A DNA stretch of 64,000 bases from an uncultured Enterobacteriaceae bacterium (GCA_936920625.1 CAKZHC010000050.1:1-64000), one strand, 5' to 3'; positions 18,587 to 27,615 are shown, counted from the first letter of the stretch. Made by a program: numbers and translations. Notes: a model not told the origin generated them from the letters alone.

Positions 18587-20095
18587 TCAGGAGGCTGACG
18601 ACAATAACAATTTATCACGATTTTCCACCAGCCATTCTGTAATTCGGGCCTTTTCAGCATCATTTAGCCACATTCCTAGTTTGGTGCGTCGCCAGATAGC
18701 ATCATCCAGTTCACGTACCCATTCATGAATCACCAGATAGCGCAGTTCGGCCTCGAATAACTGATGTCCAAAGTTTTCACCCAGCTCTTCAAGAGAGCAC
18801 GCATTTCCTAACAACAACTCGCTATTGCTACCGTAAGTGTAAGCATAATGTTTAGCCATAGCCGCCGAGATATACGGATAGCGGCGGCGAAGAGTGACAG
18901 TATAATCGTCACGGCTGCCGTTGAAATATCCCCCGGGCAAAATAGTGTTTTTGGTCCAGGCCGGACCAGCTTCGGGATAATATTTTGACAATTTTCCCAG
19001 CGCGTGTTCTGCAAGTTTTCGATAAGTAGTCAGCTTACCTCCAAAGACTGAGAGTAGCGGGGCAGTACCGTTATCGTCCTGTACATTGAGTGTGTAGTCG
19101 CGGGTAATAGCTTGGGGTGAGTCTGATTCATCATTGCAAAGAGGTCGTACGCCCGAATAACTCCAGACGATGTCTTTTGAGGTTAGTTTTTTTACGAAGT
19201 GTGCATTATAGACTTCAAGCAGATAGCTGATTTCTTGTTCTTCGATAATAGCCTGGTTCGGGTCACCTTTATATTCCACGTCGGTGGTGCCAATAATTGA
19301 GAATTCATCCATCCATGGGATTACAAAGACGATGCGGTTGTCTTCATTTTGCAGAATATAAGCCTGTGGCTGGTCATGAACACGAGGTACCACAATATGA
19401 CTGCCTTTGATCAGTCGGATATTATAGGGAGAGTGTAATTTAAGATTATTGTTAAACAGTTCACTCACCCACGGACCGGTTGCATTGACCAGACCTCTGG
19501 CGCGCCAGGTATAGATTTTATTAGTATCTATGTCACAGGCTTCGACTATCCATATGCCTGCTTCCCGATAAGCGCGGGTTACCCGGGTGCGGGTGCGAAC
19601 TTCGCTTCCCCGTCTGACGACCTCCTGAGCGTTGAGTACCACCAGGCGTGCGTCATCAACCCAACAGTCAGAATATTCGAATCCGCTCACGATTCCGGGA
19701 ATTAGCAGAGAATCTGCGCCAAAACGCAACCTTTTGCTGGCAGGCAGGCTGGTGCGTTTGCCCAAGTAATCGTACATAAATAAGCCAGCCCTTATCATCC
19801 ATGCAGGTCGCAGATGTGGACGATGCGGCAGACGAAACCGCAATGGGAAAGTAATATGAGGAGCAATCCTGAGCAACACTTCACGTTCGGCCAGCGCTTC
19901 ACTTACCATTCGAAATTCATAGTGTTCGAGGTAACGCAGGCCGCCATGAATAAGCTTGGAACTGGCAGAGGAAGTGGCACATGCCAGATCGCGCGCTTCA
20001 AGCATCAGTACGGAAAGCCCGCGTCCGGATGCATCCGCCGCGATACCTGCGCCATTAATACCACCGCCAATGATTATTAGATCTTTTATTTCCAC
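18587..20095 (-). CDS. glpD: aerobic glycerol-3-phosphate dehydrogenase
   Basis: Membrane-associated flavoenzyme that oxidises sn-glycerol 3-phosphate to dihydroxyacetone phosphate and passes electrons to quinone. The FAD-binding start is DLIIIGGGINGAGIAADA; GGLRYLEHYEFRMVSEALAER, IIGTTDVEYKGDP and SVFGGKLTTYRKLAEHAL are family hallmarks. I place the start at GTG 20095 (VEIKDLIIIGGG, like E. coli METKDLIVIGGG), five bases after GGGGGAG. The frame stays open further upstream, but that extension runs through the GlpR operators and is not coding. 502 residues, normal length. Confidence 0.96.
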   Translation of the reverse strand: MEIKDLIIIGGGINGAGIAADASGRGLSVLMLEARDLACATSSASSKLIHGGLRYLEHYEFRMVSEALAEREVLLRIAPHITFPLRFRLPHRPHLRPAWMIRAGLFMYDYLGKRTSLPASKRLRFGADSLLIPGIVSGFEYSDCWVDDARLVVLNAQEVVRRGSEVRTRTRVTRAYREAGIWIVEACDIDTNKIYTWRARGLVNATGPWVSELFNNNLKLHSPYNIRLIKGSHIVVPRVHDQPQAYILQNEDNRIVFVIPWMDEFSIIGTTDVEYKGDPNQAIIEEQEISYLLEVYNAHFVKKLTSKDIVWSYSGVRPLCNDESDSPQAITRDYTLNVQDDNGTAPLLSVFGGKLTTYRKLAEHALGKLSKYYPEAGPAWTKNTILPGGYFNGSRDDYTVTLRRRYPYISAAMAKHYAYTYGSNSELLLGNACSLEELGENFGHQLFEAELRYLVIHEWVRELDDAIWRRTKLGMWLNDAEKARITEWLVENRDKLLLSSAS

Positions 20096-20120
20096 ACGAT
20101 CTCCCCCAACTATCAAAGTT

Positions 20121-20140
20121 AATATTCGAATTCGAGCATA
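20121..20140. promoter_or_regulatory. GlpR operator 1 of glpD
   Basis: AATATTCGAATTCGAGCATA matches the E. coli GlpR consensus (WATKYTCGWWAWCGAMCATW) at nearly every position. It lies 26-45 bases upstream of the glpD GTG. The glpR gene is 2 kb away. Confidence 0.8.
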
Positions 20141-20142
20141 TA

Positions 20143-20162
20143 TATACTCGAAAAACAACATT
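20143..20162. promoter_or_regulatory. GlpR operator 2 of glpD
   Basis: TATACTCGAAAAACAACATT matches the GlpR consensus well in the left half and at the right end. It sits directly beside operator 1, as the tandem operators do at E. coli glpD. Confidence 0.6.
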
Positions 20163-20709
20163 CATGTCATCCATAACATGATAAAAAATGGTGAACGTGA
20201 TCCCCAGATATTTAAAATAACACACTCGTTTTTATGAGATCAGCCTGAAGCTTTCCCTTTATTATTATTGGCGACCGGAAATATGCAGTTAACGGTCTGA
20301 TTTGCCAAATGGATCACAATGTGAAAACATAACTCCCTTAAAACGGATGTGTTAAAGATGTTTTTTGGAAACGTTGAGCGGGCATTAATGTCTGAGATAA
20401 AAATTTTTGGCCGATATTTTACAGGATATCTGGCGGAGTGACAGAGCAATGCAGGCTATATCGGACTGCAATTATTCGTTCAGCGGAGACATGGTTAGTC
20501 GGGTAAGAAGATGCTGGTGCAAGGGGCCTGATATAGTTACATAATGGTGATAACTGGAATTTTGATGATTTTAGCAAAATGATCATGCTGAAATGTGTCA
20601 ATGTCTCTCAAATTACATAACTATCATAGTGTTAATTAAAGAGATAGCGTCAGATGGTTACAAATGATACAAACTACACAAAAGATCTTGATCTGAAAGG
20701 GCTGGTTTT
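20163..20709. other. divergent control region between glpD and glpE
   Basis: About 550 bases with no gene. It should hold the glpD and glpE promoters and perhaps a CRP site; TTGTGATCCATTTGG on the minus strand near 20310 is half of a CRP-like site only. Longer than the equivalent E. coli gap, so some erosion or insertion is likely. Confidence 0.5.
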
Positions 20710-21045
20710 ATGAAAGAATATGGCAATATTAGTGTACAGCAGGCGCAGGGAAAACTGGCTGGGGGGAATGTGCAACTAATTGATATTCGTGATGATACTA
20801 GTTTCAAAAAGTCGCATGTCATCGGTGCTATTAATCTGCCGGGTGCCTGTTTAAATAGCTATATTGAGATTGAGCAGCAGGATCCTACAATTCCGGTATT
20901 GGTTATGTGCTATCACGGCATTAGCAGCAAAGTGGCCGCGCACTATCTGCTATCACATGGATTTGATGAGGTACACAGTGTAGAGGGGGGATTTGCCGCC
21001 TGGAGCACACACTTTCCGCAACTGACAGAAGGTGAGCCTTTCTGA
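20710..21045 (+). CDS. glpE: thiosulfate sulfurtransferase GlpE (rhodanese)
   Basis: Single-domain cytosolic rhodanese of 111 residues. The active-site Cys is residue 67 in CYHGISS, the same loop as in E. coli GlpE; LIDIRDDTSFKKSHVIGAINLP and VEGGFAAW are the other rhodanese motifs. It is the first gene of glpE-glpG-glpR, divergent from glpD. In E. coli glpE and glpG are almost adjacent; here 435 bases separate them, so glpG probably needs its own promoter. Confidence 0.95.
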   Translation: MKEYGNISVQQAQGKLAGGNVQLIDIRDDTSFKKSHVIGAINLPGACLNSYIEIEQQDPTIPVLVMCYHGISSKVAAHYLLSHGFDEVHSVEGGFAAWSTHFPQLTEGEPF

Positions 21046-21443
21046 AAATGAGGGCTGGATGAATGATAAAAACGTTGTAGTCAGAAAGTAACCAAATCGC
21101 TATTGATATCTGATAGTTATTCAGCGCGTAAGCCAGTTCCCGGGCAATGTTTGATTCCTGAATACGCATTGGTTGTGTATCCGGAGACCAGGACCAAAGG
21201 TTCATCACGATATAATATAATGGTTTACTCAGATTTAGATTTTTCGCACATTGCTAAAACGCGTTTTTGAGTACTGTCTGTGGAACATATTGTAATGTAA
21301 TACATTTCATTAAACTGCTGGCTGATTTTATTGCCACTAAGAATATAACAAGAAAATTTACCGGTAACACCGCCTTTGCAACATAGTAAATACAATAGTT
21401 CCGATTGATTGGGTACTACATCGGCAATTGTTTGCAGGCGGGG
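21046..21443. other. enlarged glpE-glpG spacer
   Basis: No gene seen. Its right end carries the likely glpG promoter. Confidence 0.5.
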
Positions 21444-21449
21444 TATAAT
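21421..21449 (+). promoter_or_regulatory. probable glpG promoter
   Basis: A perfect TATAAT -10 at 21444-21449, 17 bases after a weak -35 (TCGGCA, 21421-21426), about 32 bases before the glpG start. Confidence 0.45.
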
Positions 21450-21480
21450 CGATTTTTGCCGAAATTAACAGGGAAGCTAC

Positions 21481-22302
21481 ATGATCCGTATTGTACATTT
21501 CACTAACCCACGCCTAGCTCAGGCGTTTATTGATTATATGAACACCTGTGGAGTAAAACTGAGCTCTGTACAGGAGGAAGGTATCACACTGTGGCTTGAG
21601 GATGCCACGCACTATAAAATAGTTGAACAGGAACTTGAGCGGTTTGTGCGTGATCCTAATCATCCGCGCTACCAGATTGCCAGCTGGCAGAGTGGCGATA
21701 TTTCCAGCAAATTGCAATATCAGACATCTTCATTATTACCTGTCTTACGGGATCGCACCGGGCCGTTAACGTTGACGGTGATAATCGCCGCTATTATTGT
21801 TTATGTTTTGATGCAACTATCAGAAAACTACGCGGTATTACATTTGCTTGCCTGGCCTGCCGAAAATCAAAAGTTCCAGTTATGGCGCTGGTTTTCTCAT
21901 ATTCTGTTGCATTTCACATTCTGGCATATTCTCTTTAATTTGTTTTGGTGGTGGTACGTTGGTGGTTTGATTGAGAAACAGCTTGGAAGCGGAAAACTTT
22001 TTGTTTTAACGGTAGTAGCTGCACTGTTAAGTGGCTGGATGCAGGCATCTGTCAGTGGTGTGATGTTTGGTGGGTTGTCGGGAGTAGTCTACGCACTGAT
22101 AGGTTATGCGTGGTTACGAGGTGAACGGGATGTGGAGAGCGGAATTTATCTTGAGCGAGGCTTGATGAGTTTCGCTGTTTTATGGCTTATTATCGGCTAT
22201 TTGGATGTGTTTGCAATGGGTATAGCTAACGCCGCACATCTGACGGGCCTGCTCCTTGGTCTGGCAATGGCTTTTGTCGATATTTACTCTGCGCGGCGCT
22301 AA
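21481..22302 (+). CDS. glpG: rhomboid intramembrane serine protease GlpG
   Basis: Intramembrane protease that cleaves membrane proteins within the bilayer. A soluble N-terminal domain of about 90 residues is followed by six membrane helices. The catalytic Ser is about residue 200 in FGGLSGVVYAL (GxSG) and the catalytic His about 253 in NAAHLTGLLLG. HILFNLFWWWYVGG is the conserved loop and second helix. 273 residues against 276 in E. coli. Followed 46 bases later by glpR. Confidence 0.96.
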   Translation: MIRIVHFTNPRLAQAFIDYMNTCGVKLSSVQEEGITLWLEDATHYKIVEQELERFVRDPNHPRYQIASWQSGDISSKLQYQTSSLLPVLRDRTGPLTLTVIIAAIIVYVLMQLSENYAVLHLLAWPAENQKFQLWRWFSHILLHFTFWHILFNLFWWWYVGGLIEKQLGSGKLFVLTVVAALLSGWMQASVSGVMFGGLSGVVYALIGYAWLRGERDVESGIYLERGLMSFAVLWLIIGYLDVFAMGIANAAHLTGLLLGLAMAFVDIYSARR

Positions 22303-22348
22303 TTCCAATTACTGTATCCAGCATAAATAAAAGCAGCAGGAGAATGTA

Positions 22349-23107
22349 GTGAAGCAAGCTCAACGTCATGGCTCTATAATTGATTTGGTACGTCGTCAGG
22401 GCTATGTCAGTACTGAGGAGCTGGTAGAGCACTTTGCGGTGAGCCCGCAAACTATCAGGCGTGATCTTAATGAACTGGCGGAACAAAATAAGATACAGCG
22501 CCATCATGGCGGTGCAGCCCCACACTCAAGTTCGGAAAATACTGCATGGCAGGACCGCAAAATGATATTGTCAAAGGAGAAAGCGCGGATTGCCCAACGG
22601 GTCGCCAGCCATATCCGCGATGGGTCAACGCTTTTCATTGACATTGGCACTACGCCGGAGGCTGTTGCTCATGCGTTGCTGAATCATCGCAACCTGCGCA
22701 TTGTTACTAATAATCTTAATGTTGCCACGTTATTAATGGGTAAATCGGATTTTCATCTGATACTGGCTGGCGGTGAGGTACGCGCCCGGGATGGCGGCAT
22801 TATAGGTGAAGTGACTATCGATTTTATCTCTCAGTTCCGCCTTGATTACGGTATTCTGGGCATAAGTGGTATTGATGTAGATGGGTCGCTGCTCGAGTTT
22901 GATTATCACGAGGTTCGTATAAAGCGAGCTATTATTGAAAACTCACGGTGCGTGATGCTGGTTACCGATCACTCTAAATTTGGTCGTAATGCTATGGTGA
23001 ATTTGGGTAATATGAATTTGATAGATTATCTTTTCACTGATCAAATGCCATCGGAGGAGTTGATGAGGGTACTGGAACGTCATGAGGTTCATCTTGAAAT
23101 TTGTTGA
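22349..23107 (+). CDS. glpR: glycerol-3-phosphate regulon repressor GlpR (DeoR family)
   Basis: Represses glp genes in the absence of glycerol 3-phosphate. The DeoR winged HTH is at residues 5-55 (VSTEELVEHFAVSPQTIRRD, then LNELAEQ) and the sugar-phosphate-binding domain follows (DIGTTPEAVAHALL, ILAGGEVRARDGGIIGE). The start is GTG, after an AGGAG site; the protein aligns with E. coli GlpR from the first residue and has the same 252-residue length. Two matching operators lie in front of glpD. Confidence 0.96.
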   Translation: MKQAQRHGSIIDLVRRQGYVSTEELVEHFAVSPQTIRRDLNELAEQNKIQRHHGGAAPHSSSENTAWQDRKMILSKEKARIAQRVASHIRDGSTLFIDIGTTPEAVAHALLNHRNLRIVTNNLNVATLLMGKSDFHLILAGGEVRARDGGIIGEVTIDFISQFRLDYGILGISGIDVDGSLLEFDYHEVRIKRAIIENSRCVMLVTDHSKFGRNAMVNLGNMNLIDYLFTDQMPSEELMRVLERHEVHLEIC

Positions 23108-23338
23108 TTAAATGAGCTGACAACGAGCCCCTGTATATTCGATGGCAAAACAGTGTAACTGATTATCGTAAGGTCAGAAATAGGAACAGGCCTGCAATTA
23201 TCTCTACTATTTGACAGCATTCAGACCAACACAGAATGAATTAAATTCGCTCAATACGTCAGTTTCCGCCATCAATTAGCAGCGATATAAGATCAGGTGT
23301 ATGAGAGAAGAATTGCTCTGGCCCGGCTGTATGAGAAA

Positions 23339-23914
23339 TTAGTAGTAGGAGTGTTCACCATGCTGATGTTCGGTCAGATCACGCACACCTTTGAGTTCCG
23401 GAAAAGCTTTTAAAAGTTCTTTCTCAATACCCTCTTTTAGTGTGATATCAACCATTGAACAGCCATTACAGCCACCGCCGAATTGCAGCACCGCATATCC
23501 ATCATCGGTTATCTCCATTAACGAGACGCGCCCGCCGTGTGAAGCCAGTTGCGGATTGATTTGTGCCTGTAAAAGGTATTCAACACGCTCAATCAAAGGG
23601 GCATCATCCGCTACTTTACGTGCTTTGGCATTAGGTGCTTTTAGGGTTAGCTGCGAGCCGAGGTTGTCAGTAACAAAGTCAATTTCAGCCTCTTCGAGAT
23701 AGGGAACACTTAGCTGATCGACATAAGCGCAGAGTTTGTCAAATTTAAGCTCAATATCTGAAGACTCTACTGCATCAGGAGGGCAGTATGAAACACCACA
23801 TTCGGCTGTTGGAGTGCCCGGATTAATGACGAAAACGCGAATTTGGGTACCCTCTTCCTGTTTCAAGAGTAATTTAGAGAAATGTTCTTGTGCTGCATCA
23901 GTAATTCGGATCAT
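23339..23914 (-). CDS. nfuA: Fe-S biogenesis protein NfuA
   Basis: Carrier that delivers 4Fe-4S clusters to target proteins, important under oxidative stress and iron limitation. The N-terminal half is a degenerate A-type domain (GTPTAECGVSYC) and the C-terminal half an Nfu domain whose cluster ligands are Cys149 and Cys152 in GGGCNGCSMVD. 191 residues, identical in length to E. coli. In E. coli it lies beside gntX; here a 5.8-kb accessory segment separates them. Confidence 0.96.
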   Translation of the reverse strand: MIRITDAAQEHFSKLLLKQEEGTQIRVFVINPGTPTAECGVSYCPPDAVESSDIELKFDKLCAYVDQLSVPYLEEAEIDFVTDNLGSQLTLKAPNAKARKVADDAPLIERVEYLLQAQINPQLASHGGRVSLMEITDDGYAVLQFGGGCNGCSMVDITLKEGIEKELLKAFPELKGVRDLTEHQHGEHSYY

Positions 23915-25168
23915 GGTGATGGCTCAATAGTTGACTGCATATATAATTATAATATGCCCATCCTGCTCTCTTCACAAGGTACACAAAGGCGCCCCTTGGA
24001 TAAAAATAATATAATGATTTATATAGTAAAAAATTCTTCTGCAAAACTAGCGATAGAACACACTCAATTTATACGGCGATGATAAGCCATTTTTCCTCCT
24101 GCCTGAGCGAGCCGTGTGTCGCCTTCCAGATTAACAGATGTTTCGGCTGCCATCTTAGGCGGCCTGCTACTTTAACGCAGGTATACCCTCTTGTGCAGGT
24201 TCTTTCGGAACCCGCAGGCAGGGTAGTGGGCATGGTACCGCCTTTTCTGAAGGAGCAATTGTTTCTTTATTATGGGGCCTTTAATACCGGCATTGAACGG
24301 AATATTACCCTTTTCAAAACGTTCTGTTCTGCCAGTTTTCAGCCCCAGATTGCTGTGAAAGTTTGTACATCTTTTTTTGTTTTTTGGCAGTTAAACTGTT
24401 TATTAATGTCGCAGTTAATTCTCCGGCGGGGAGCAGAAATGATCATGCATCCACGCCTTCATTTCAGATGTGTAAATAAACATTATTTAACCTCAGGGCT
24501 GACCTCAGGAAATTTACCGATGTGCTCCCGCTTAATCTCACTGTCGGAAACCGAGTGCTGCACGTCAAAAGCAAGTCTGCCATTGCTGATTACCTGTTCA
24601 GTCAGCGGCTGAGGGCAGACTCAGGGCTGTATATTGATGGGGCCAGTAACGGGGCGGATGGCAGATGAGTTAAAACAACCGGGTGGGTCAGCCCCGGCAG
24701 TTCCGGTAACTGAAGTAATGGCTGATTACACTGATCAGACTTGAAATATCCGGTACTTCAGGCGGCTCATATGTTGCCCTCTGATAATCGTGGGGAAGTT
24801 ACTATAATGACCTTTGAGGGGTGACGGTTTGATAAACACGGCCCCTCTGTTCATATAAGCGGTAACTGTATTATCCAGCCCGGCACAGGCACAGCGCGCA
24901 GTAACGCTTTTGACAAAGCGGAGGCGAAATCCCCACCCGTCAGAATATTTCTGCGGCTCTGTTGGGTATCTTTGATTGCGTCAAAAAGAAGACCGTCAAT
25001 ACTGCTGGCCCCTGCGATAAGATTACTCGTGGGGAGTACTCCTGTTGAAATTAATTATCGGGACAGAGCCAGTAAAACCCCAGTTAATACCGGGGCAGGG
25101 AATTGATTCAGGAGTTTCTTCGTCAGGTCACCTTTTTACTTAGAGACAGACAATAGTGGATCTGTATA
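23915..25168. other. left arm of the nfuA-gntX island, no intact gene
   Basis: About 1.25 kb. A 177-codon open frame at 24079-24612 on the plus strand has no ribosome site or family signature and I do not accept it as a gene. Within this stretch one short frame (24498-24668, listed separately) looks like a coding relic. Confidence 0.5.
24498..24668 (+). pseudogene. coding relic of unknown family
   Basis: This stretch reads in one frame as a well-composed protein segment containing DVLPLNLTVGNRVLHVKSKS and ADYLFSQRLRADSGLYIDGA before a stop. It has no start codon or ribosome site of its own, and the frame is closed just upstream. Similar fragments seem to continue to about 25100 in interrupted form (for example HMLPSDNRGEVTIMTFEG). 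I do not recognise the family; an integrated element is the likely source. Confidence 0.35.
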
Positions 25169-26302
25169 TCAGAAGATTTTTTTGTATTTACGAAAAGGAA
25201 TAATGTTTGGATCCTGAGGCTCAACAGGTCTGTTAATAGAAAAAAAATTTTCAACGAGCCGGGGTTTTAGCATGGATTTTTTCAAAACTTCAGCCCATGT
25301 AAATCTGTCCAGCATATGAACAGCCTGGTTAATAACGCCTGGCTCCTCTGGTGGAATACGGTCATCTCCTTTTTCATGATGAACATAACCTTTAGAATTG
25401 AGATGGATAAAGCCTGTCCTCATTTTGTCAGGTGTTATCAGCCCTAAAACTGTAGCCCGGTATAAGCACATCCTTAAGCTTATCCGCCAGCGGACTTTGA
25501 ACTCTTCGAGGGCAATCCAGTTAAAATGGTTTCCTCGCATTCTGGGAAATTCATTTACAAAAGATACTCTCGGAACCATAAAGGCACTGGAAAAATGGTC
25601 AGCCTGATGCTCTGTCAGCTTGTCTCCGGTAACAATTCCCTCATGCAAAATAAGATGTCCTAATTCATGGCCGATGTCAGAACGAAACCGACAAACGCTG
25701 GATTTTGCGCTATTTCGGATCATGAGCGGACGTGCATTATTCACTGTAAATGCATCTACCTTGTCATCAACGTCCGAAACATGTGCAATTACAATTCCAA
25801 TACTTTCAACAAAGTTAACCATAGATGAAATGGGGCCGAGTCCCATACCCCAATAAAATCGGCATTTTTCAGCAATATGCTCAATGTCATCGTCATTGTT
25901 TACCGGAGATTGATGATTATCTGGCAGGTTCAATGGTGGAAAAATAACTTCCTGCTCAAGCATGCCAATAAACTCATCTAAAATCTCTGCACGAGCCAGA
26001 ATACAATTCGTCAGCGCCTGCGTTCGTGAACGTCTGCTCCTGAAATGGCAGTTATCACTATCCATAGGCTGGCTGCGGGGAGTGAAAAAGAAATCCTCTT
26101 CTACGTCTAAAATTTTAGCAAGCTGGGATATGTTACTGTCACCGGGAGGGTACCCTTTTTCTGATTTACTGATGAATTGTCTGGTGACGTTTAAAGCGGA
26201 AGCAACTTCCTCGCCTGACATACCATGAGCCAGACGAGCCAGTTTCAATCTGTCGCCACGATATTGTTTATCTGAATCAAACAGGCCCATTTCCTTCATC
26301 AT
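25169..26302 (-). CDS. XRE-family HTH fused to ImmA/IrrE-type metallopeptidase
   Basis: About 377 residues. An XRE helix-turn-helix lies near residues 15-70 (LKLARLAHGMSGEEVASALN, then VTRQFISKSEKG) and a COG2856-type zinc peptidase follows with HELGH at residues 212-216 (RSDIGHELGHLILHEG), a second acidic site (TEHQADHFSSAFMVP) and a C-terminal domain. Such fusions are known as phage-type regulators cleaved or activated by stress and as antitoxins in toxin-antitoxin pairs. The start is uncertain: ATG codons at 26302, 26299 and 26290 all overlap the end of the upstream gene, meaning tight coupling. A longer frame exists upstream but lies inside that gene. Confidence 0.85.
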   Translation of the reverse strand: MMKEMGLFDSDKQYRGDRLKLARLAHGMSGEEVASALNVTRQFISKSEKGYPPGDSNISQLAKILDVEEDFFFTPRSQPMDSDNCHFRSRRSRTQALTNCILARAEILDEFIGMLEQEVIFPPLNLPDNHQSPVNNDDDIEHIAEKCRFYWGMGLGPISSMVNFVESIGIVIAHVSDVDDKVDAFTVNNARPLMIRNSAKSSVCRFRSDIGHELGHLILHEGIVTGDKLTEHQADHFSSAFMVPRVSFVNEFPRMRGNHFNWIALEEFKVRWRISLRMCLYRATVLGLITPDKMRTGFIHLNSKGYVHHEKGDDRIPPEEPGVINQAVHMLDRFTWAEVLKKSMLKPRLVENFFSINRPVEPQDPNIIPFRKYKKIF

Positions 26303-26942
26303 TTTGGTTCTTATCGTCTTTGGTACGGCGTTGTAATTCAGTTGCCGGTGTTTTAACAGGTGCCGGCCGATATGCCGTATCAACAGGCTGAATTGGCGTG
26401 GTAACACTTGGTTGTAGTTCGTACCTGCTCACCAGCTGGTGGGCAGGGTCAAAACCAGCCAGTGTCAAAATCCATGTTGGTGGTTGTTCATTGATATCGC
26501 CAGCAGGATAAAACTTATGAGCACATATTCTCCAAACGATAGTTGTAGCTGGAGTGCTGTTTTCCTGTTCAAACATTAAATTCAGCTGTCCTGAATCAGT
26601 ACCACTCTGTGACAGACGGTGAGTTTTTTTCAGCTTATCAGGATTATCCGTTACAAATTTCATAGCAATACCATTTAACGTGAAAACGAAATCCATCTCA
26701 TTCTTGATCATGTTAAGTCTAGGAATCTCTTTTTCATGCTGAATTAAATAATTTCTCACCCATCCATAAGCCCGACATCCTGTAGACCAACCGTCGTCAA
26801 GTTTATGTCTGTTCTGCCAAAGGTCATCCAACACATCAGAGATAGCCTGTAGCAACTTATTTACAGAGGGCTTATCAAGCGCTGGCTCAATATCATAACA
26901 AGGTTTTAAAGTTGAAGGTTCCTTCACTGTCTTTTCGTCCAT
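26277..26942 (-). CDS. hypothetical protein paired with HTH-ImmA/IrrE gene
   Basis: 221 residues, no family recognised. No membrane segment or signal peptide. The N-terminal 90 residues look helical (LLQAISDVLDDLWQNRHKLD, then GWVRNYLIQHEKE), followed by a mixed region rich in aromatic residues (WRICAHKFYPAGDINEQPPT) and a Pro/Asp/Asn-rich tail (RTKDDKNQNDEGNGPV). It overlaps the start of the HTH-peptidase gene by about 26 bases. The two-gene, overlapping order is typical of toxin-antitoxin or defence pairs, where this would be the effector; that role is inference only. Confidence 0.75.
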   Translation of the reverse strand: MDEKTVKEPSTLKPCYDIEPALDKPSVNKLLQAISDVLDDLWQNRHKLDDGWSTGCRAYGWVRNYLIQHEKEIPRLNMIKNEMDFVFTLNGIAMKFVTDNPDKLKKTHRLSQSGTDSGQLNLMFEQENSTPATTIVWRICAHKFYPAGDINEQPPTWILTLAGFDPAHQLVSRYELQPSVTTPIQPVDTAYRPAPVKTPATELQRRTKDDKNQNDEGNGPV

Positions 26943-26990
26943 TTGACAACTGAGTAACCCTATCTTTTCGCTTTTATTTTATTTTGTCAA
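26943..26990 (-). promoter_or_regulatory. promoter with inverted repeat for the two-gene unit
   Basis: On the minus strand TTGACA (26990-26985) is 17 bases from AAAGAT (26967-26962). The stretch is bounded by a 7-base inverted repeat, TTGACAA at 26943-26949 and TTGTCAA at 26984-26990, one arm covering the -35 and the other abutting the ATG at 26942. It could be the operator for the HTH protein. The leader would be very short and has no ribosome site. Confidence 0.45.
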
Positions 26991-27046
26991 CCTGAAGCGA
27001 CGGATTTGTTTACATTTTACTCATTTTTGCCAGCCTGATCAGATGC

Positions 27047-27292
27047 TCAGTATAAAGTGCTGTAAGTGGGTAATGTTTCGGAACTCAGATGAAGGTTGAT
27101 CATGGCGAGTGGAACACAAGTGCGCCGGGGGTGAATTGAGTAGTCTTCACCTGCCGCTGCTTCACAGCCACAGGTAAAAACATTTGATTTTTTTAGGTGT
27201 GAATGCCTGATTTTAGCCACATCATGCAAGGTGGATCCTGCTATTCCCCAACAGTCAGGAATCATAAAGACAGCTCCGATTATTGTTTTCAC
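27047..27292 (-). CDS. possible small hypothetical protein
   Basis: Open frame of 81 codons from a GTG, Cys-rich (FTCGCEAAAGEDYSIHPRRT), upstream of the 221-residue gene on the same strand. The GTG has no properly spaced ribosome site and I do not recognise the sequence, so it may be a relic or not coding. Listed because it fills an otherwise empty stretch within the island. Confidence 0.25.
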   Translation of the reverse strand: MKTIIGAVFMIPDCWGIAGSTLHDVAKIRHSHLKKSNVFTCGCEAAAGEDYSIHPRRTCVPLAMINLHLSSETLPTYSTLY

Positions 27293-27331
27293 CCTGAGCC
27301 TGCAAAATACACAGGAGTGCAGACAACCCTA

Positions 27332-27451
27332 TTAGTGGTGTTCTGTCTGGCAACAGCAGGGCTCAGAATGAAATAACTCCTGCTGACGCAGATTTTCCTG
27401 CGCCAGAAGTTCGATAAGACGCCAGAATTTTACTGGTGACATATTTTTCAT
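27332..27451 (-). CDS. possible 39-residue protein
   Basis: A short frame from ATG 27451 with a GGAG site eight bases upstream. It encodes MKNMSPVKFWRLIELLAQEN followed by a Gln-rich segment and a Cys-Cys-Cys cluster near the end (EPCCCQTEHH). A charged amphipathic helix is likely. It is divergent from the 308-residue gene. No homologue recognised; the good ribosome site is the main support. Confidence 0.4.
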   Translation of the reverse strand: MKNMSPVKFWRLIELLAQENLRQQELFHSEPCCCQTEHH

Positions 27452-27615
27452 AACGGTTACTCCAATTATGAAAATGATTTTTGGCAGAGAATGTAAGAGT
27501 TGCACAAAGAATTTTGATATGGATCAACTAGTTGTGTGAAAAATTTTTATATATTCACTTCATTTTATGATATTTAAAGTGTCCATATGGAAAGAAGCAT
27601 ATAGAAAGGGAAAGC

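Noticed and set aside
20096..20161. N-terminal extension of GlpD
   Set aside because: Passes through the GlpR operators; homologues start at the GTG at 20095 with a strong ribosome site.
24079..24612. 177-codon plus-strand frame in the nfuA-gntX island
   Set aside because: No ribosome site, unusual Cys/Ser-rich composition and no family likeness; another frame in the same stretch looks more protein-like.
26303..26407. N-terminal extension of the HTH-ImmA protein
   Set aside because: Lies entirely within the upstream 221-residue gene; the HTH domain begins only after the later ATG codons.
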